This document shows positions 1 to 12,200 of a DNA stretch of 64,000 nucleotides, in pieces. Under the pieces are notes generated by a model. It searched no databases. It was given only the letters and a program-made list of their open reading frames with translations, and was not told the DNA's origin. Position 1 is the stretch's first letter, and every line of letters begins with the position of its first letter. Location: NCBI GenBank assembly GCA_036852015.1, contig JAANDG010000061.1, positions 124,001 through 188,000 on the forward strand, read 5' to 3'. Source of the stretch: Pelodera strongyloides. Lineage: Eukaryota; Nematoda; Chromadorea; Rhabditida; Rhabditidae. The position numbers and the translations under genes are program-made.

Positions 1-724
1 GTCAAGGGTTCAGCTGTAGAGAGGAAAACAATCTTTAAAGCGGTATGGGACGTGGTTCTGAGCACTCACTACATGCACACACAGAGCGGAACAAAGTTCG
101 CGAATGTAAATTTGCGTGTGCCACAGAATACGGCACAATCAGCAAATCTTATTGGTGAATCAACTTCTTGCGAGTTACTACTCTCTTGAACCTCTCGTAG
201 TTTATGGTTACATGTGGCTTAGTTTGTCAACTTTCTTGTCATCATTGATATGACGCAAACTTATATTATATAGAATGTGACAATAAAGTATAAATATTAT
301 TGAAGACGCTGGAGAAATTCTCTAACATCGCCTGGCCGGCCACATCTGTCGTCAGTCTGATGATAGATGGACTAAGAAATTGAACTTCTGGAAACCCTGG
401 GGCCAAAAACGACCTACAGGACTCCGAAAACCAGATTCTGTGATTCGTTCAACCAAGAAGTTAACGCTGCATTGTATTGTACACGTGTCAGTACGTATAA
501 GCATTGGGCAGATATCTTCCTTATTGGGACGCCCCTACCTTACAGTGTACGTTAGTTCCAAATAACCGAAATTGTTTGTCGTTCTCTCGAAATGTTACAA
601 TATCTGTACCGTCCATCCTGGAAATAGTAAGAAATTGTACCATAATATGGCTGGCACGAAAATTTATTATTAATGCATAATGGTACTGTGATATATTCAG
701 CATTCACTACAATCAGCTTTATTT
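1..724. other. Intergenic sequence, nothing recognised
   Basis: AT-rich sequence with only short spurious reading frames. I see no splice-consistent exon, RNA gene or clear repeat boundary here. A TTAAAGCGG-type word near base 36 hints at a degraded TTAA-flanked element, but no partner end is visible. Confidence 0.4.
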
Positions 725-890
725 TTAAAGCGAAATACCGGCCGGTTTTTGAAACACATCGAGTACACTGTACACCAGCATTCTTATGCCTTATGCAGCT
801 TATGCAAAGGAACATAAATAAGAATAAAAAAATGGAGCTAAATACGAGTAAATTAGCATATATAAGTAAGAACTCAGTTGTCCACGATTT
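725..890 (+). mobile_element. TTAA MITE, 'GCGAAATACCGGCC' family (one end only)
   Basis: Begins with TTAA followed by AGCGAAATACCGGCCGG, the same end seen at 13420 and 41543. The interior (ACACATCGAGTACAC and an ATTAGCATA word) also matches those copies. The right inverted end is not visible, so this copy is truncated or diverged. The family is non-coding and TTAA-flanked, as expected of piggyBac-type non-autonomous elements; that class assignment is inference. Confidence 0.6.
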
Positions 891-899
891 TGTTAGTTA

Positions 900-2330
900 A
901 AATCAAATTTGCACCTTGATTCAAACTGTGAATAGTCGACATCTTCCTGCCATAATAAATTGCGCAAAAATTTGCGGACCCCTTCGATGGCTAAATATTG
1001 CACGATTTTTTTAAAGTAAAATATCAAGTGTTTAGTTTAGCTGTTGAATATTGGCCAACTGTTTTAAATGATCAGCTCAATGAAAAAACGTTAAAAACAA
1101 TAATAGTGAGCTTTGCGTAAACTAAGATTACAAAATAGGGACAGTGAAAACTTTATTGGGTATTTTGCCAAATGAATTTAAGAAAAACTTGTCGACACTT
1201 AAGTAAAAGTTGTAAAATCCCGCTTACCCGGTTTACTGGCAAAATTTGAAAACATCGCCATAACTCTGAAAACAAATATATAATTTATGCACAGATAAAC
1301 AGAAATGTGTCACATGCAAGAAATAGTATGTAGTATAAAATGGTGGGGGGTTTCAGTCAAACAGTACTAAAAGTTTCAAGGTCACCTATCTTTAAAGGGA
1401 AGAGGAATAGTAGTCATTTTGTGCAAAGGCACATGTGCATAATAACATAATCTTCAAAAAGAGCTTCAAGCACTGTGACTGCCCAAGCCGACCAGTTATT
1501 TTCTGATTTTTACTAGGGGACGCTATGCAAATCCGCAAGTGAAAACATGCATACATGAACATGCGTATAACTTATAAGCGGTTTGTTTAAACTACTGAAA
1601 AGGGGAAAATAATAAAAGGAAAAGATCAAATTTTTTTCAAGAATAGACAATAAGATATCAGAAGCAGACTTTGGGCAAGATAGATTAAAGCGATACGGCA
1701 CACATTTTTGAAACATATGCTGAACATACACAGCTTGGATCTTGGAACATGCGTATAACGTATAAGCATTACAAGCCAGATGTGATGCTGATACTTATGC
1801 ATTTTAGAACCACGTGCCACATCGCTTTAATAATCAGTGGGATCAGGCTTCAAAAATCAATCAACATAAAGTTTTAATCAATATGAAGCTTCAACCACCA
1901 AACATCAATCAATCGATAAATGTTCGTCTTTGACATAAACCAGATCAAATCCCTAAACCACGCTGATTGTTCGGGATGAAAAACTGGACCGTGCGGGGGT
2001 GGGAGCGAACGGGGGTGGGTGTGGGTGGACAGTTAGTATGCAGAAAATCGAAGACTAAAAGGCTAAAAGACATGTGCTCCGAGGAACTGGAAACCTAGTT
2101 GTGTTTTGGGAAGTCTCTCGGGCAAAACATCCAAACCTTTTACACTTTAGGTGTCATAGGGGGGCATGTTGTCTATTGCATTCGTAGATAAATTTCGAAG
2201 GAGTTTATATTGTTTAGATATTATTGAGTGTAAAATGTTGTCTTCCTTTTCTTGTTATGCTCTGAGACAATGGTATAGATACTGAATGCAAGGAAAGAGA
2301 TATTAGATCTGACGCACGTCAACGATTCTA
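900..2330. other. Intergenic sequence, nothing recognised
   Basis: AT-rich, no supportable coding exon on either strand. A word of the form CATGCGTATAAC recurs near 1560 and 1748, which is the only local structure noted. Confidence 0.4.
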
Positions 2331-2352
2331 CAAGAGAGAGAGAGAGAGAGAT

Positions 2353-2390
<38 letters not shown>
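2331..2390. repeat. (GA)n microsatellite
   Basis: Simple GA/AG dinucleotide repeat with one interruption (ATGTAG). Non-coding. Confidence 0.95.
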
Positions 2391-2391
<1 letters not shown>

Positions 2392-2744
2392 AGTTTGCCA
2401 TTTATTGGAATTAATTCATTTGTCATTAGGATTTATCGTAAAAAAATCCTGGGCAATGCAGTTTCCGTCATCAGTCCTTACTGAAAGACACAAGGATAGG
2501 TGTAAGATTTCTTTCAGTCTAGCCAGGTCGCCAACTAGAATTTGTTGATAATCAGTGGGGCGGAGAACCGGGGTGTCGAGGAGAAAAGTACTATCATTGA
2601 TAGTAATAACACATGGAAAGATCTTCGACCGGAGATAGATCGATAGCTAATTATTTTTAGTTTCTCAGGACTGAAGACTGGAAGAGACTGGGAGACAACC
2701 TTGCGGGAGAACCCCGATTAACCCCGGGAGTAGTTAACGATTGC

Positions 2745-2762
2745 GGAGAGACAGAGAAAGAC

Positions 2763-2835
<73 letters not shown>

Positions 2836-2836
2836 T

Positions 2837-2890
<54 letters not shown>

Positions 2891-2912
2891 GAGAGAGAGA
2901 ATATATATAAGG
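2745..2912. repeat. (GA)n microsatellite with AAAGAC interruptions
   Basis: Long purine tract of GA repeats interrupted by AAAGACAG units, so it is a compound simple repeat. The Ser/Leu- or Arg/Glu-rich reading frames across it are artefacts of the dinucleotide repeat. Confidence 0.95.
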
Positions 2913-3327
2913 TGCTCATTCGGATTAAACAACACTGCGCATGTTTACAGGATTTGGAAGACGGGTTTGTGATTAAAAAATAGTTCCTTGAAGAAAAAGA
3001 GAATAAAGCGGTAACATCGAATAAACGCGGTAAAAAAACGCACAAAAGGAACACCGTAAATAAAATAAGCTTAACACGTCAATAATAAACACGGCGTTGC
3101 GCTCTTTTTAATGAGTATAATAAATATTCAAAATATAATATTCAAAATATAAGCACAATCATAGAAAAACCCATAGACCATAGACGAAGACAATTTAAAC
3201 CACACAGTGAAAGAAAGGAAATAATAAAAACTAAGCAAAAAACTAAAGGTGATAAGTTAATTGTACGTAGTAATAAAAGGATAAATATCTAAGCGGATTC
3301 TGTCCACAAGTAAACACTTGCAAAATA

Positions 3328-3412
3328 TTTGGTGAAGCTCGAGTGAAAAATAGCTTATAATCAGCGGTAGCTAGCAAGGCCCTCAGTCTACCATTGTAGG
3401 ACGACCAAAGGC
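3328..3412 (+). other. Relic of a paralogous 5' leader exon
   Basis: The order of words GTGAAAAATAGCTTATAATC, AGCAAGG, CTCAGTCTACCA, GGACGACCAAAG and GCAGAAACAGGCAT parallels the leader exons at 4266, 28062 and 58998, although it is clearly more diverged. It suggests a fourth, decayed member of the tandem family or an alternative leader for gene A. No signal-peptide exon can be tied to it separately. Confidence 0.5.
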
Positions 3413-4069
3413 GGCAGAAACAGGCATACCCGCTTTAGAATAATTTGTTACCTTCAGTGGTGGAGGATGCAGTTGCACTTCCGGAGAGGGCTGAAGCTTG
3501 CAGCTGCTTTTGATCCTCTAATATTAGGTAGAGATATGCGCACACCTGTAATATGTACATGCATCTGCTACTTATTCTTAGTAATGTAAAAAAAATGAAA
3601 TCCTGTAGTAACACCGAAAACATCACTACCTCTAAAGCGTTTATAGTGGACCTGGACAAGTTTACCACTCTGTGCTGCAATGCTATAACTGTGTGTATGT
3701 TTTCACAAACCCGTGTCTAATTGCTTTAATAGTGCACATGCACTTCATCAAATAAAAATTGTTTCTAATTCTGTAATACACAGATCGGGTGTCTTTGTAG
3801 ATCGATATTTTGCATATCTTTCGCACATTCAACCAATATGGCTTGTGCTTCGAGCCGTTTATTCTTGCGTTCCCATGTGCTAAAATATGTCTAAGAATGC
3901 GCACGCGCAAAAAAAGAAGGTCGCTGCCCACCACTGCCTAGGGTGCGCGGTAGGTGAGCCACAGGTGCGCGAAGCGGCACACACCCTTTTTTATGGCAGG
4001 CCGGTGTGTGCAGCCTGCTGTGTCGAACTCCCTTTTTTGCGCGGCTATGGCACACGGAAAGGTTCTTCA

Positions 4070-4262
4070 GAGGTGTCGTGTACAGCGAGCATTACAATCC
4101 TCATTAATTTTATAAAGAAATGTATAAAAAAAACTGGCTCGGGTCAAAGGCAGACACATCACTTCAGTTTGCATGATTTTTTTTCACGTAGGATAAATAT
4201 CGAAACGTATTCTATTGGAAGTTTGATAAGTAACCTATAAAACTTATAAAATTTGCATTTCG
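4070..4262 (+). promoter_or_regulatory. Gene A promoter block
   Basis: This block is similar at 27880-28060 and 58800-58995, immediately upstream of the paralogous leader exons. All three share an inverted CCAAT box (CTATTGGAAG) with the same surrounding words. A TATAAA at 4245-4250 lies just before the leader exon; gene B has the same box at 28044-28049. Conservation outside any reading frame supports a core promoter. The exact transcription start is inferred. Confidence 0.55.
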
Positions 4263-4263
4263 T

Positions 4264-4363
4264 GAAGTTCGGTGAAAAAATCGCTTAAAATCAACGGCAC
4301 CGAGCAAGACCATCAGTCTACCAATCTACCGCGCCAGAGAACAACCCAATACTGCAGGAACAG
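4264..4363 (+). other. Gene A non-coding 5' leader exon
   Basis: Starts near GTTCGGTGAAAAAATCGC and ends at ...GCAGGAACAG before a GTATGT splice donor. The same exon with the same donor type occurs at 28062-28161 and 58998-59103. It lacks a usable start codon, and the next exon (6268) carries the ATG of a signal peptide, so this is read as a spliced 5' UTR exon. Confidence 0.55.
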
Positions 4364-4639
4364 GTATGTAATTTTTTAACTGTTTACCCTCGTTGCGTGG
4401 AAACCTTCACGAAATGGGTAACAGTACTCCTTTGTTCTAAGTTTCAATAAACAGAGGCCCAATTGATTGTGTTCCGGGCCGGAATCGAAAAAATTACCCG
4501 AGGCGTGAGCAAGACGTTTGCAGCATCGCCAGGGTATCTATGCAGACTCGCATGTACTAGATGTAAACGAAGTATGATAATAGTCCGTCTGATGGAAACA
4601 ACTGTAACGGCGGAATCTCTTTATTGAGGAAGGACAGCC

Positions 4640-4885
4640 AACAAGACAGGGTTTGAGTGCTTTAGTCCAAGGAGTATTCAGGGGCACCAGGCTCTCTGCT
4701 GAATCTCTTCTTATGCCCGGGGATCCACACCACACCACTCTGCGACACTGGAGAACACCACCACTTACGTCCACGCGGAGTCCACCGACCACTACGGATC
4801 GAAGTTTTGTACGGTCCCGCTAAACCGTGATCAGACTTAACGGCTCTGTCAGACCGTAGGCAGTTTATGGGTAACGCTGCCAAAT
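4640..4885. repeat. Dispersed repeat, also at 39080-39290
   Basis: Shares word order with 39080-39290: CCAGGCTCTC, then TGCC(C)GGGGA, ACACTGG, a CATCACCACT/CCACCACTTACGTC block, and GGCAGTTTATGG. Gene A lacks this segment at the position matching 39080, so it is a mobile or deleted sequence. Class unknown. Confidence 0.4.
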
Positions 4886-5239
4886 TTAGGGTATTAACCG
4901 GTACCGAGCCGTGATGGGCCGCTAGCTAATCCAGAGCTCAGCCCGAAGGCCTTGCTGCAAGTCTTTGCCACTTGCTTCCACACTCTCTAGCCCTAGCCGA
5001 GAGTATCTGTACATAACATTCTAATGGAGTCGTTACTTCCTGTCATTGCGTGCACAGCGTCATCATTAGACACTTGTAAATAACTATGTTTCAGAATACG
5101 TTTCACATATAATTCTATATAGTTGCAACGTATAGTTGCAACAAGATGTGCATGAAGTTTCGTAAATACCCAAGCGGATGTAAATAGTCGTTGATACGCG
5201 AACGCAGCCCCGGATAATGGAGCAAACATACTTGGTTTA

Positions 5240-5600
5240 GGTCAAAGTGCTCGAATTTTATTTGGCATTAGTGTAGAACATCTTGCTAGAAGCCTGCTCA
5301 TTGAAGCATTACGGCATGTGATGAGGCTTATTGGAGAAGACACCCTCCATACATCCCCCGTGCATCCCGTACATCTTTGTACACCCCGGTACATCCCGTC
5401 GGGAGGCCGTACATCTTCGTGCACCCCCGTACATCCCCGTACATCCCGTACATCCTGTCGCAATACTGTACACCCTCATACATCCCATAGCAATACGGTA
5501 CACCCTCATACATCCCGTGGGGTACACGTACATCCTCGTACATCACTTTACACATTTTTTTGAACACCATGATTTTAAGGATGAATTTTGCACTAGAAAA
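5240..5600 (+). repeat. Minisatellite of TACATCCCG units inside a dispersed element
   Basis: About 200 bases of 10-12 base units (TACATCCCG, TACACCCTCA variants) run from 5345 to 5550. The flanks (ATTGGAGAAGACACCCTCCA on the left, CACTTTACACATTTTTT on the right) recur in reverse complement at 26225-26640. The array and its flanks therefore moved as one unit. Reading frames here are repeat artefacts. Confidence 0.75.
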
Positions 5601-6286
5601 TGGGCAAAATATAGTGAATGGTGTGACTAAATATCGAATGAAAATTGTGAAGAAAAAAAAACATTAAACTGAGAATACCCTATGCTCCAATTTATCAATG
5701 TTCCAATAAAAAAAACATGTTCATTTTCATAATCATACACGATGAAGCTTCCTTCGGTCATCACTTCACAACCCCGTTGTGAAAAATTGTATGTTGGTGT
5801 TGTTAGAACACGCAATAAATTATTTGAGGTGTTTATTTTAGATTGCGCATTTGGTAATTTGTGCTAACCAGAGTTTCTCTCCATTTGGCATTGGACCAGA
5901 TTGCCACTTGGCTATTGTCCAAGATGTACCCTTCACCTGTACCCCTACCCTCTGCGCCTCTCTTTGTACCCTTATCAGAACAGGTTATGGAGTGCTGATT
6001 GGTGATATACATACTTGGCTGGATACACACTGTATTTTAAGGCTTGGTTTGTATATTCAAGCTAAACTGCGGTACATTTCTGAGGATCTTCTTTTGTGAA
6101 TATCTTTCCTAATTTTGCACACTAATAAGCAAAACGGGTTTCACAACCACAGTTGAGTGTCTGGGAGATTTATCAAAGACAAATTGACGAAAACTTTTTT
6201 TGCGTTCATTGTTTCTCGTTAACTAGATAAAAAGTGATTCCCAGCACACATAAACTATTCTCTTTAGATCATACGGAGGAGACGAA

Positions 6287-9200
6287 ATGGGAGTTGTTGC
6301 CTACTTTTTACTCCTATTTGCTACGTTTTCTTTGGTATCAAGTGACTGCAGCGGTATCGTCGAGAGTATGGTGAGGCTCTTCATTTGATACTGTTACCAG
6401 TGCGACAGATAGTTCACGTTAACACGGGAACTATCTGACTTTTGAGAGTAACGAACACCATCTAAACAAGCAAAGCAACAATTCGCAAGAATCGGGCCGA
6501 AATCGGGGTTTTTTGGCAGGAATCGGGGCGAAATCGGTTTTTGGGCAATAATCGGGGCGAAGTCGGGGGTTTTTTGGTTTCGCATGTACCGGCGCCAGAA
6601 GATCAGTGAAATTGACTCGAAGGGGCATATTTGTTCGTATTTATTTGCTATTTGTTCACCTATCCACGATTTATATCTGCGGATCGTGTGTTGTGGTTTT
6701 ATGACAAAAAAATCGGGTCATATTACGTGGGCCCGGGCTTTAGCGAAATATCACCCGGTTTGTGGTTTTTTCACCAAAAAGAGTTTAAAAACAGTTATCA
6801 ACGAAAATAAATATAAAACCACAAACAAATAAGTGCGTATAACACAAATGTGTGCAAACTAAGATTTTTTCTTAATTTTGTATGGAAAAATCCCCACATG
6901 GCGGTCGGCCTAGTAAAATAGCAAAAAAAACGACCGCTAATTCGCTTTAATGATATCCTTTGCAGAATGCCCTGTTCTCCAGCGACACGGATGAAGCACT
7001 GAATTCATTTTGGACGTCATTCGGTCCAACCTGCACGGAAGCAGATAAACGTGGGCTAGTTCAAGTCTCTTAGGCTTGGGTTCACGTCTCAAATTTTAAT
7101 GTTCCATCGCAAATGTCAACTTCTCTCCTTCTCTGGTTATAACTTCCCTTGACCGCCCCTCGTTTGGTTATAGCACAAACGTCGATTTCATTTCATAAAT
7201 GCTGGTTGTTTATTTTTAGAGGCAGTGAAAGCGCGCATCGAGAAATGCAATACCCCAGAGGGAACCGCAAAAGCTTGCGATTGGATATATAACGTACGTT
7301 CAAATTATATTGTATTCAAGATACAAAAAAATTGTTATATAGAAATTTTTATTAAACAATGAACAACACAAACAACGAAACATTAGAACAAGGTAATGAG
7401 CCTGAGCCTACGCCTAAGCCTAAGCCTAAGCCAAAGCCTAATCATAAAATAACAATTTCTTGGCAATGGCCGTCTATTCCAGAGAGCCGATGTCTTCAGT
7501 TTATCGATATGATTGTCCAAATTGGTTTACATGAAAAAAATAATTAGAATATGATACGGAATTACAAACAGAACTCAAATACTCAAATCACTTATCATCA
7601 CTTTCCTAACACTGGTTTTTTTTTCTTCAGAAAGCAACGACCGATTGCGCAGTCTTCAAAGTGAAAGACGTTAACATAGATTGTGACCTGATCCTTTATG
7701 TAATATTGGCTGGCACCGCAAAGGACGGTTAGTAATTTATTATGTTTGTTGCTCTTTCAGTTTTTCAGTAGGCAAGGTTCTGTAGCACGACAATTCACAT
7801 TGACTAACAACAATTTTCTTTCAACATCAATCAAAGGGCTCTGTCTGAGGTCATATCTCGTGGATCATCCTTTTTTATCTTTGCACTGTGTGCGAGTGAG
7901 AAGAGTAAAGTCTGTTGCAACTTGCAACTGCGACTTGCAGCGTGCGAGAGCGCTGAAGTGATGGGCGTATGGAGACATTTCAAACCGCAATAGACATTAC
8001 TCTTTTCACTTAAAGGAAATATCAACCCTGTTGTATGTTGCATGTTGCATGTTGGGATTCACAAAAGCTTCAAAAAAAGCTTCAAAACGTTTTTGAAAAT
8101 AACGTTAGTGAAAACCAAGATAAACGTAGTACGGTAACGCGCCCGCAACGCTGTAGACAGCAAAGAAAAAGAAATACGCGTTCTGGACGCGTGCTAACTC
8201 GATGTTTTTACAATTGCGGTATTTTTGACAGCGTGTAGAATCTCTGAAGAGTTGATATTCGCTTTAATTTTTGTGCTTTGTGCTCCCCACACAAATCAAA
8301 TCAATGGTCCCAGTTTCTGTAAATTGTCCATATTTGATAAATATGATTGGAATCTCCTCTCCCTTTTATTTAGGAGCGAAATTCTCAAAGCTCTTGGAAC
8401 AGATTGCAACACAGGTTTGCATACAAAGAAATCGAACGATTTGCAACGTGAGTCTTAATAATGGTAAAGTAAAAAAAATAATAAATACTTAATAAGTAAT
8501 AAAGTCCTAATAAGGGCATTCATTCATTCAACTTTCTTATTTTCCATCGGAGAGAAAGTAGTTACAGAGCGCCGGACGTCACTGTGCTGTGGGGTCAGCA
8601 GGAACTGCCACAGCATGCAAGAGTCTTGATATGATCAATACCGCAATGCAATACTTGCCGGATATAGAACGGGATATTGACGAACTGCGAGAATACGTCA
8701 ATGGAAAATTTTCCAAATTTGCAGACGCTTATCTCAAGATTGTATGGGTACGTCAAGTGTTCCGTGATATGTTACTTGTGATGGATGCAAATAACGGTTG
8801 ATAAATGTTAAACAGTTTTCTATTAAAGTAATCCGCGCACTAAATGCTCTGAATTTTGCTTATGGGGTGAGGTCCACCTCAGAAAACCAAAAATTATTTG
8901 CCAAGTTAATGGGGTTTGCAAGTATCCCAAAAATTCGGTGTGATTCTGTCAATACTACCGTATTTCTGCACGAAAGCTGCATATATAATATGGAACAAAA
9001 TATTCTCGTGTAGTTCCAATAAATTTCCAGTATACTTGCAAACCCCATATGCAACCCATATTCGTCATTTGAACAAAAAAATTTCTTCACAACCAAAACG
9101 TAAAAAAGGTACCAGACTAGCGTAATCTGCGGTACTCAGAGAGTGCCGTGTTTTGTCCACTATTTCGTTGGACATAATTTTCTGGCAAACTTGTTTAATC

Positions 9201-12200
9201 GGGTTTCCAAGTATGCTGAAAATTTACTAATACAATTTTTGCCCGAGATGGATCTTACAGTTTAAATGGACGCGGTCACCGTTTTGGCCGTTATGTATGC
9301 TTTGTGTTTTTATTAGCTGCAAAAACATTCAGCGAGAAATTCATAGATTAAGAAACTTGCGCCCGGCCTAAGCACCGCAGTTAGACATTAAAGGGACAGG
9401 CCCATCAAAGTAGACCTATATTTACGATACGTTCATAATGATTATAAAGCATTTTATTGCAATTTATAGAAACCAAATTTCACCTTCATTCGCCCTGGGA
9501 AACCTTTTTCGCTGCGCTCAACGTATATTTATACCGTTAAACTGAAAATATCCAAGCTGCCTATGCAAATGCGATAAAAATACACACAGCATACACAGCT
9601 TTGAAATCTGCAACCTTACGGTATACATATACATTGAGCGCATCGGAAAAAGTGTCCCAGAGTGAATGAAGGGGAAATTTGGTTTGTATATATTGTAATA
9701 AAAATTCTTTGTAAACAGTATGAACATCTCGTAAACATAGGTTTAATTTGATTGGCCTGTCCCTTTAAAAAAAAATGTTACAATGCCCGTGAGGTGTTCA
9801 ACTGATTAATTAGTCGAATAAGGTTCGGTGAGTCACCATCGGTATGGCCATAGAATGGACAATTTCTAGGGTTACGGTGCGTATTGGCACAAAACTCAAT
9901 TTTTCATCATCATTTTACTCGCTGTTCCCGAATTTTTTGCAGAACATTTTTCCAACACTATGCTTTATAAATTACGCAGATAATAAAAATGCAAAGTATA
10001 CATAAGGGCCAAAACGGTGACCACGTCCCTTTTAAAGGATCGCAGTCACTTCATTATCGTATTTTTACTTCAATTATCAATAAATTGTCTGCTCTACTGT
10101 CTCAGTTGTCGTTGTCATACTGTACCTTATCAAAACACGACCGGGGGATTTCTTTCCCTGGGTTAAATTTTCAGTAAATTGGCCCCCCGAAATCGAATTT
10201 CTAGGTGCTTGTTCATGTTTTTGGATAATTGAAGTAAAAAGGCGAACTTGAAGTGACTGCAATCCTTTACAGCGCCAGGCTCACCAGATGACAATAGTTT
10301 TGTATGTTAATGTAATATTCCAATTCCCCATACGAGGTAAAGGAAGGCAGTCACTTCAAATGCAACTTTTTTATTCGATTTTTATTAAATACAAGAAGAT
10401 TTATGAAACAATAGGCAGATATTGGAAAGGCATAAAACGTAAAACTCGCATAAGGCATAAAACTCGGAGATAAATCAATGAGAATGAGTTTTGGTAAATT
10501 ACCATTGCCGGGCCGGCATATATGCAATTGCCAGGGGTACTTGGAGAGTGAACAGCCTGCAGTGTTGCACCTACGTGTGGTTTATCACCGGGTTTTATTA
10601 TGAAACTCTATGCGGGCAATTATAAACTACGGTATATAAGTAAAAGTCATGCGCAGTGATTTCACTCCTTGGGTTGAATTTTTAGTAAATTGATACTGGA
10701 AATTGTATTTTTCTAGGTACCTTGTTATGTTTATGGACAATTGAAGTAAAAGGCGAAATTGAAGTGACTGCGATCCTTTAAGGGTCGGGCCCACCAACTA
10801 GATCCAATATTTATTATTTGTTCATAATTTTTGCTACGAGAGTTTTTTATAATATATACAAAAGGTTTCAGCCGCATTCACCACCGTGAAACTCTGAAAC
10901 GTAAAACGTGAAACAACTTTCTGTGAAAGTTTTTCTAGAGTGTATACTGTATACAGTACCTCGCTCGTTTAAAGATAAGAAAATAAGGCCATTTTCTTTA
11001 CTGCATAGTAGCATAGTCTCTAGTAAAAATTTATCGAAAAGCTTTGCGATGGTGAAGCCAGTTCAAACTCCGTTGGTTGGTTGGTGTGCCCAGTTGGTGT
11101 GCCAAGTGGTGGGTCCGACCCTTTCTAGTCACAACGCAGTCACAATAAAGCCATACTTACGCAAGCTGAACATGAGACACATGCTGAAGAAACCAGACAC
11201 GAGATAGAGAGAAAGCTTGCACATTCAAATGCAAATATACTGTAAATGACAATTATCAGGGCTCATTCGAGATGTACCTTTTCCAAGTGGTTCGAGATGG
11301 ACACCGAGAAAAAATAATGCATGCAAAAAATTGTCGCATATGCAAATGTACCGTAATTGAAACTATAATCAATCGATCGTTTGCATGCGTACGCATGACA
11401 ATTGAATTCTTTTCTGGTGCTCCATCTCGAACCAAAAGTTTTCTTTTTCTTTTCCGGAAATGTCCATCTCGAATGCGCCCTCAGTTGCCGTATTTAGGCC
11501 CCACATGATTCGCTGAACTGGGAAGCAACAAAATGTGGATCGATGAAGGATGATCTCATATGCAAAGTTAGTGATTTGCTTGCGTTTTTCGGCATGCTTG
11601 ATTTAGTGGCTGCATTGGGTTTCCTCCAAAGGTAGTAGAAACGTGTTTTTGGGTGCCCGTGCACTGTATTTTTGTGCTTTGTTGTGCACGTTTTTGGTGA
11701 CCATTGACCATATAAAACAGAACAGTTACTCCTCGTGGGCCTCTTCCTTTAAACTTCCCGGGGCCAGTTTACTTGGAAAGTAGATCACGTTTGATAATTT
11801 AGGTCATAAATGAGAAGTGCAAAGCAAAAGATGGCAAGTTTCAAAAAATTTGCGAGTCGAAGGAGCAGAAGCCCAAGCCAAGTAGATTTGTTTAGTTTAT
11901 GTATTGCATTACCTTTAAATTATTTGACATCGTGCAAGTAGTCGCATGTAACTGATCATTTTGTTTGCTCGAATCACATTTATTTATTTCAGCGACAGCC
12001 GCGCCTGTGAGTTATTTATTCGTTTGATTGAAGGGAAAGTACTCTATGGAAGGGAAAGGGGACATATTCTGAATTTTACGCAAAAAGATTCTCGGTTACA
12101 ATTGTCCTGATCTATTGATCTAAATTAGATATAGATCTATAATTATTTCGTCAATTATTTTTTCCGCCGTGGCATCGCTATGATTTGCCGTGTGTGTTGT

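Noticed and set aside
2657..3054. Ser/Leu-rich and Arg/Glu-rich reading frames of 80-106 codons
   Set aside because: They are translations of the (GA)n microsatellite in different frames.
5242..5630. Several overlapping 70-100 codon frames on both strands
   Set aside because: All follow the TACATCCCG minisatellite; open in every frame because of the repeat unit.
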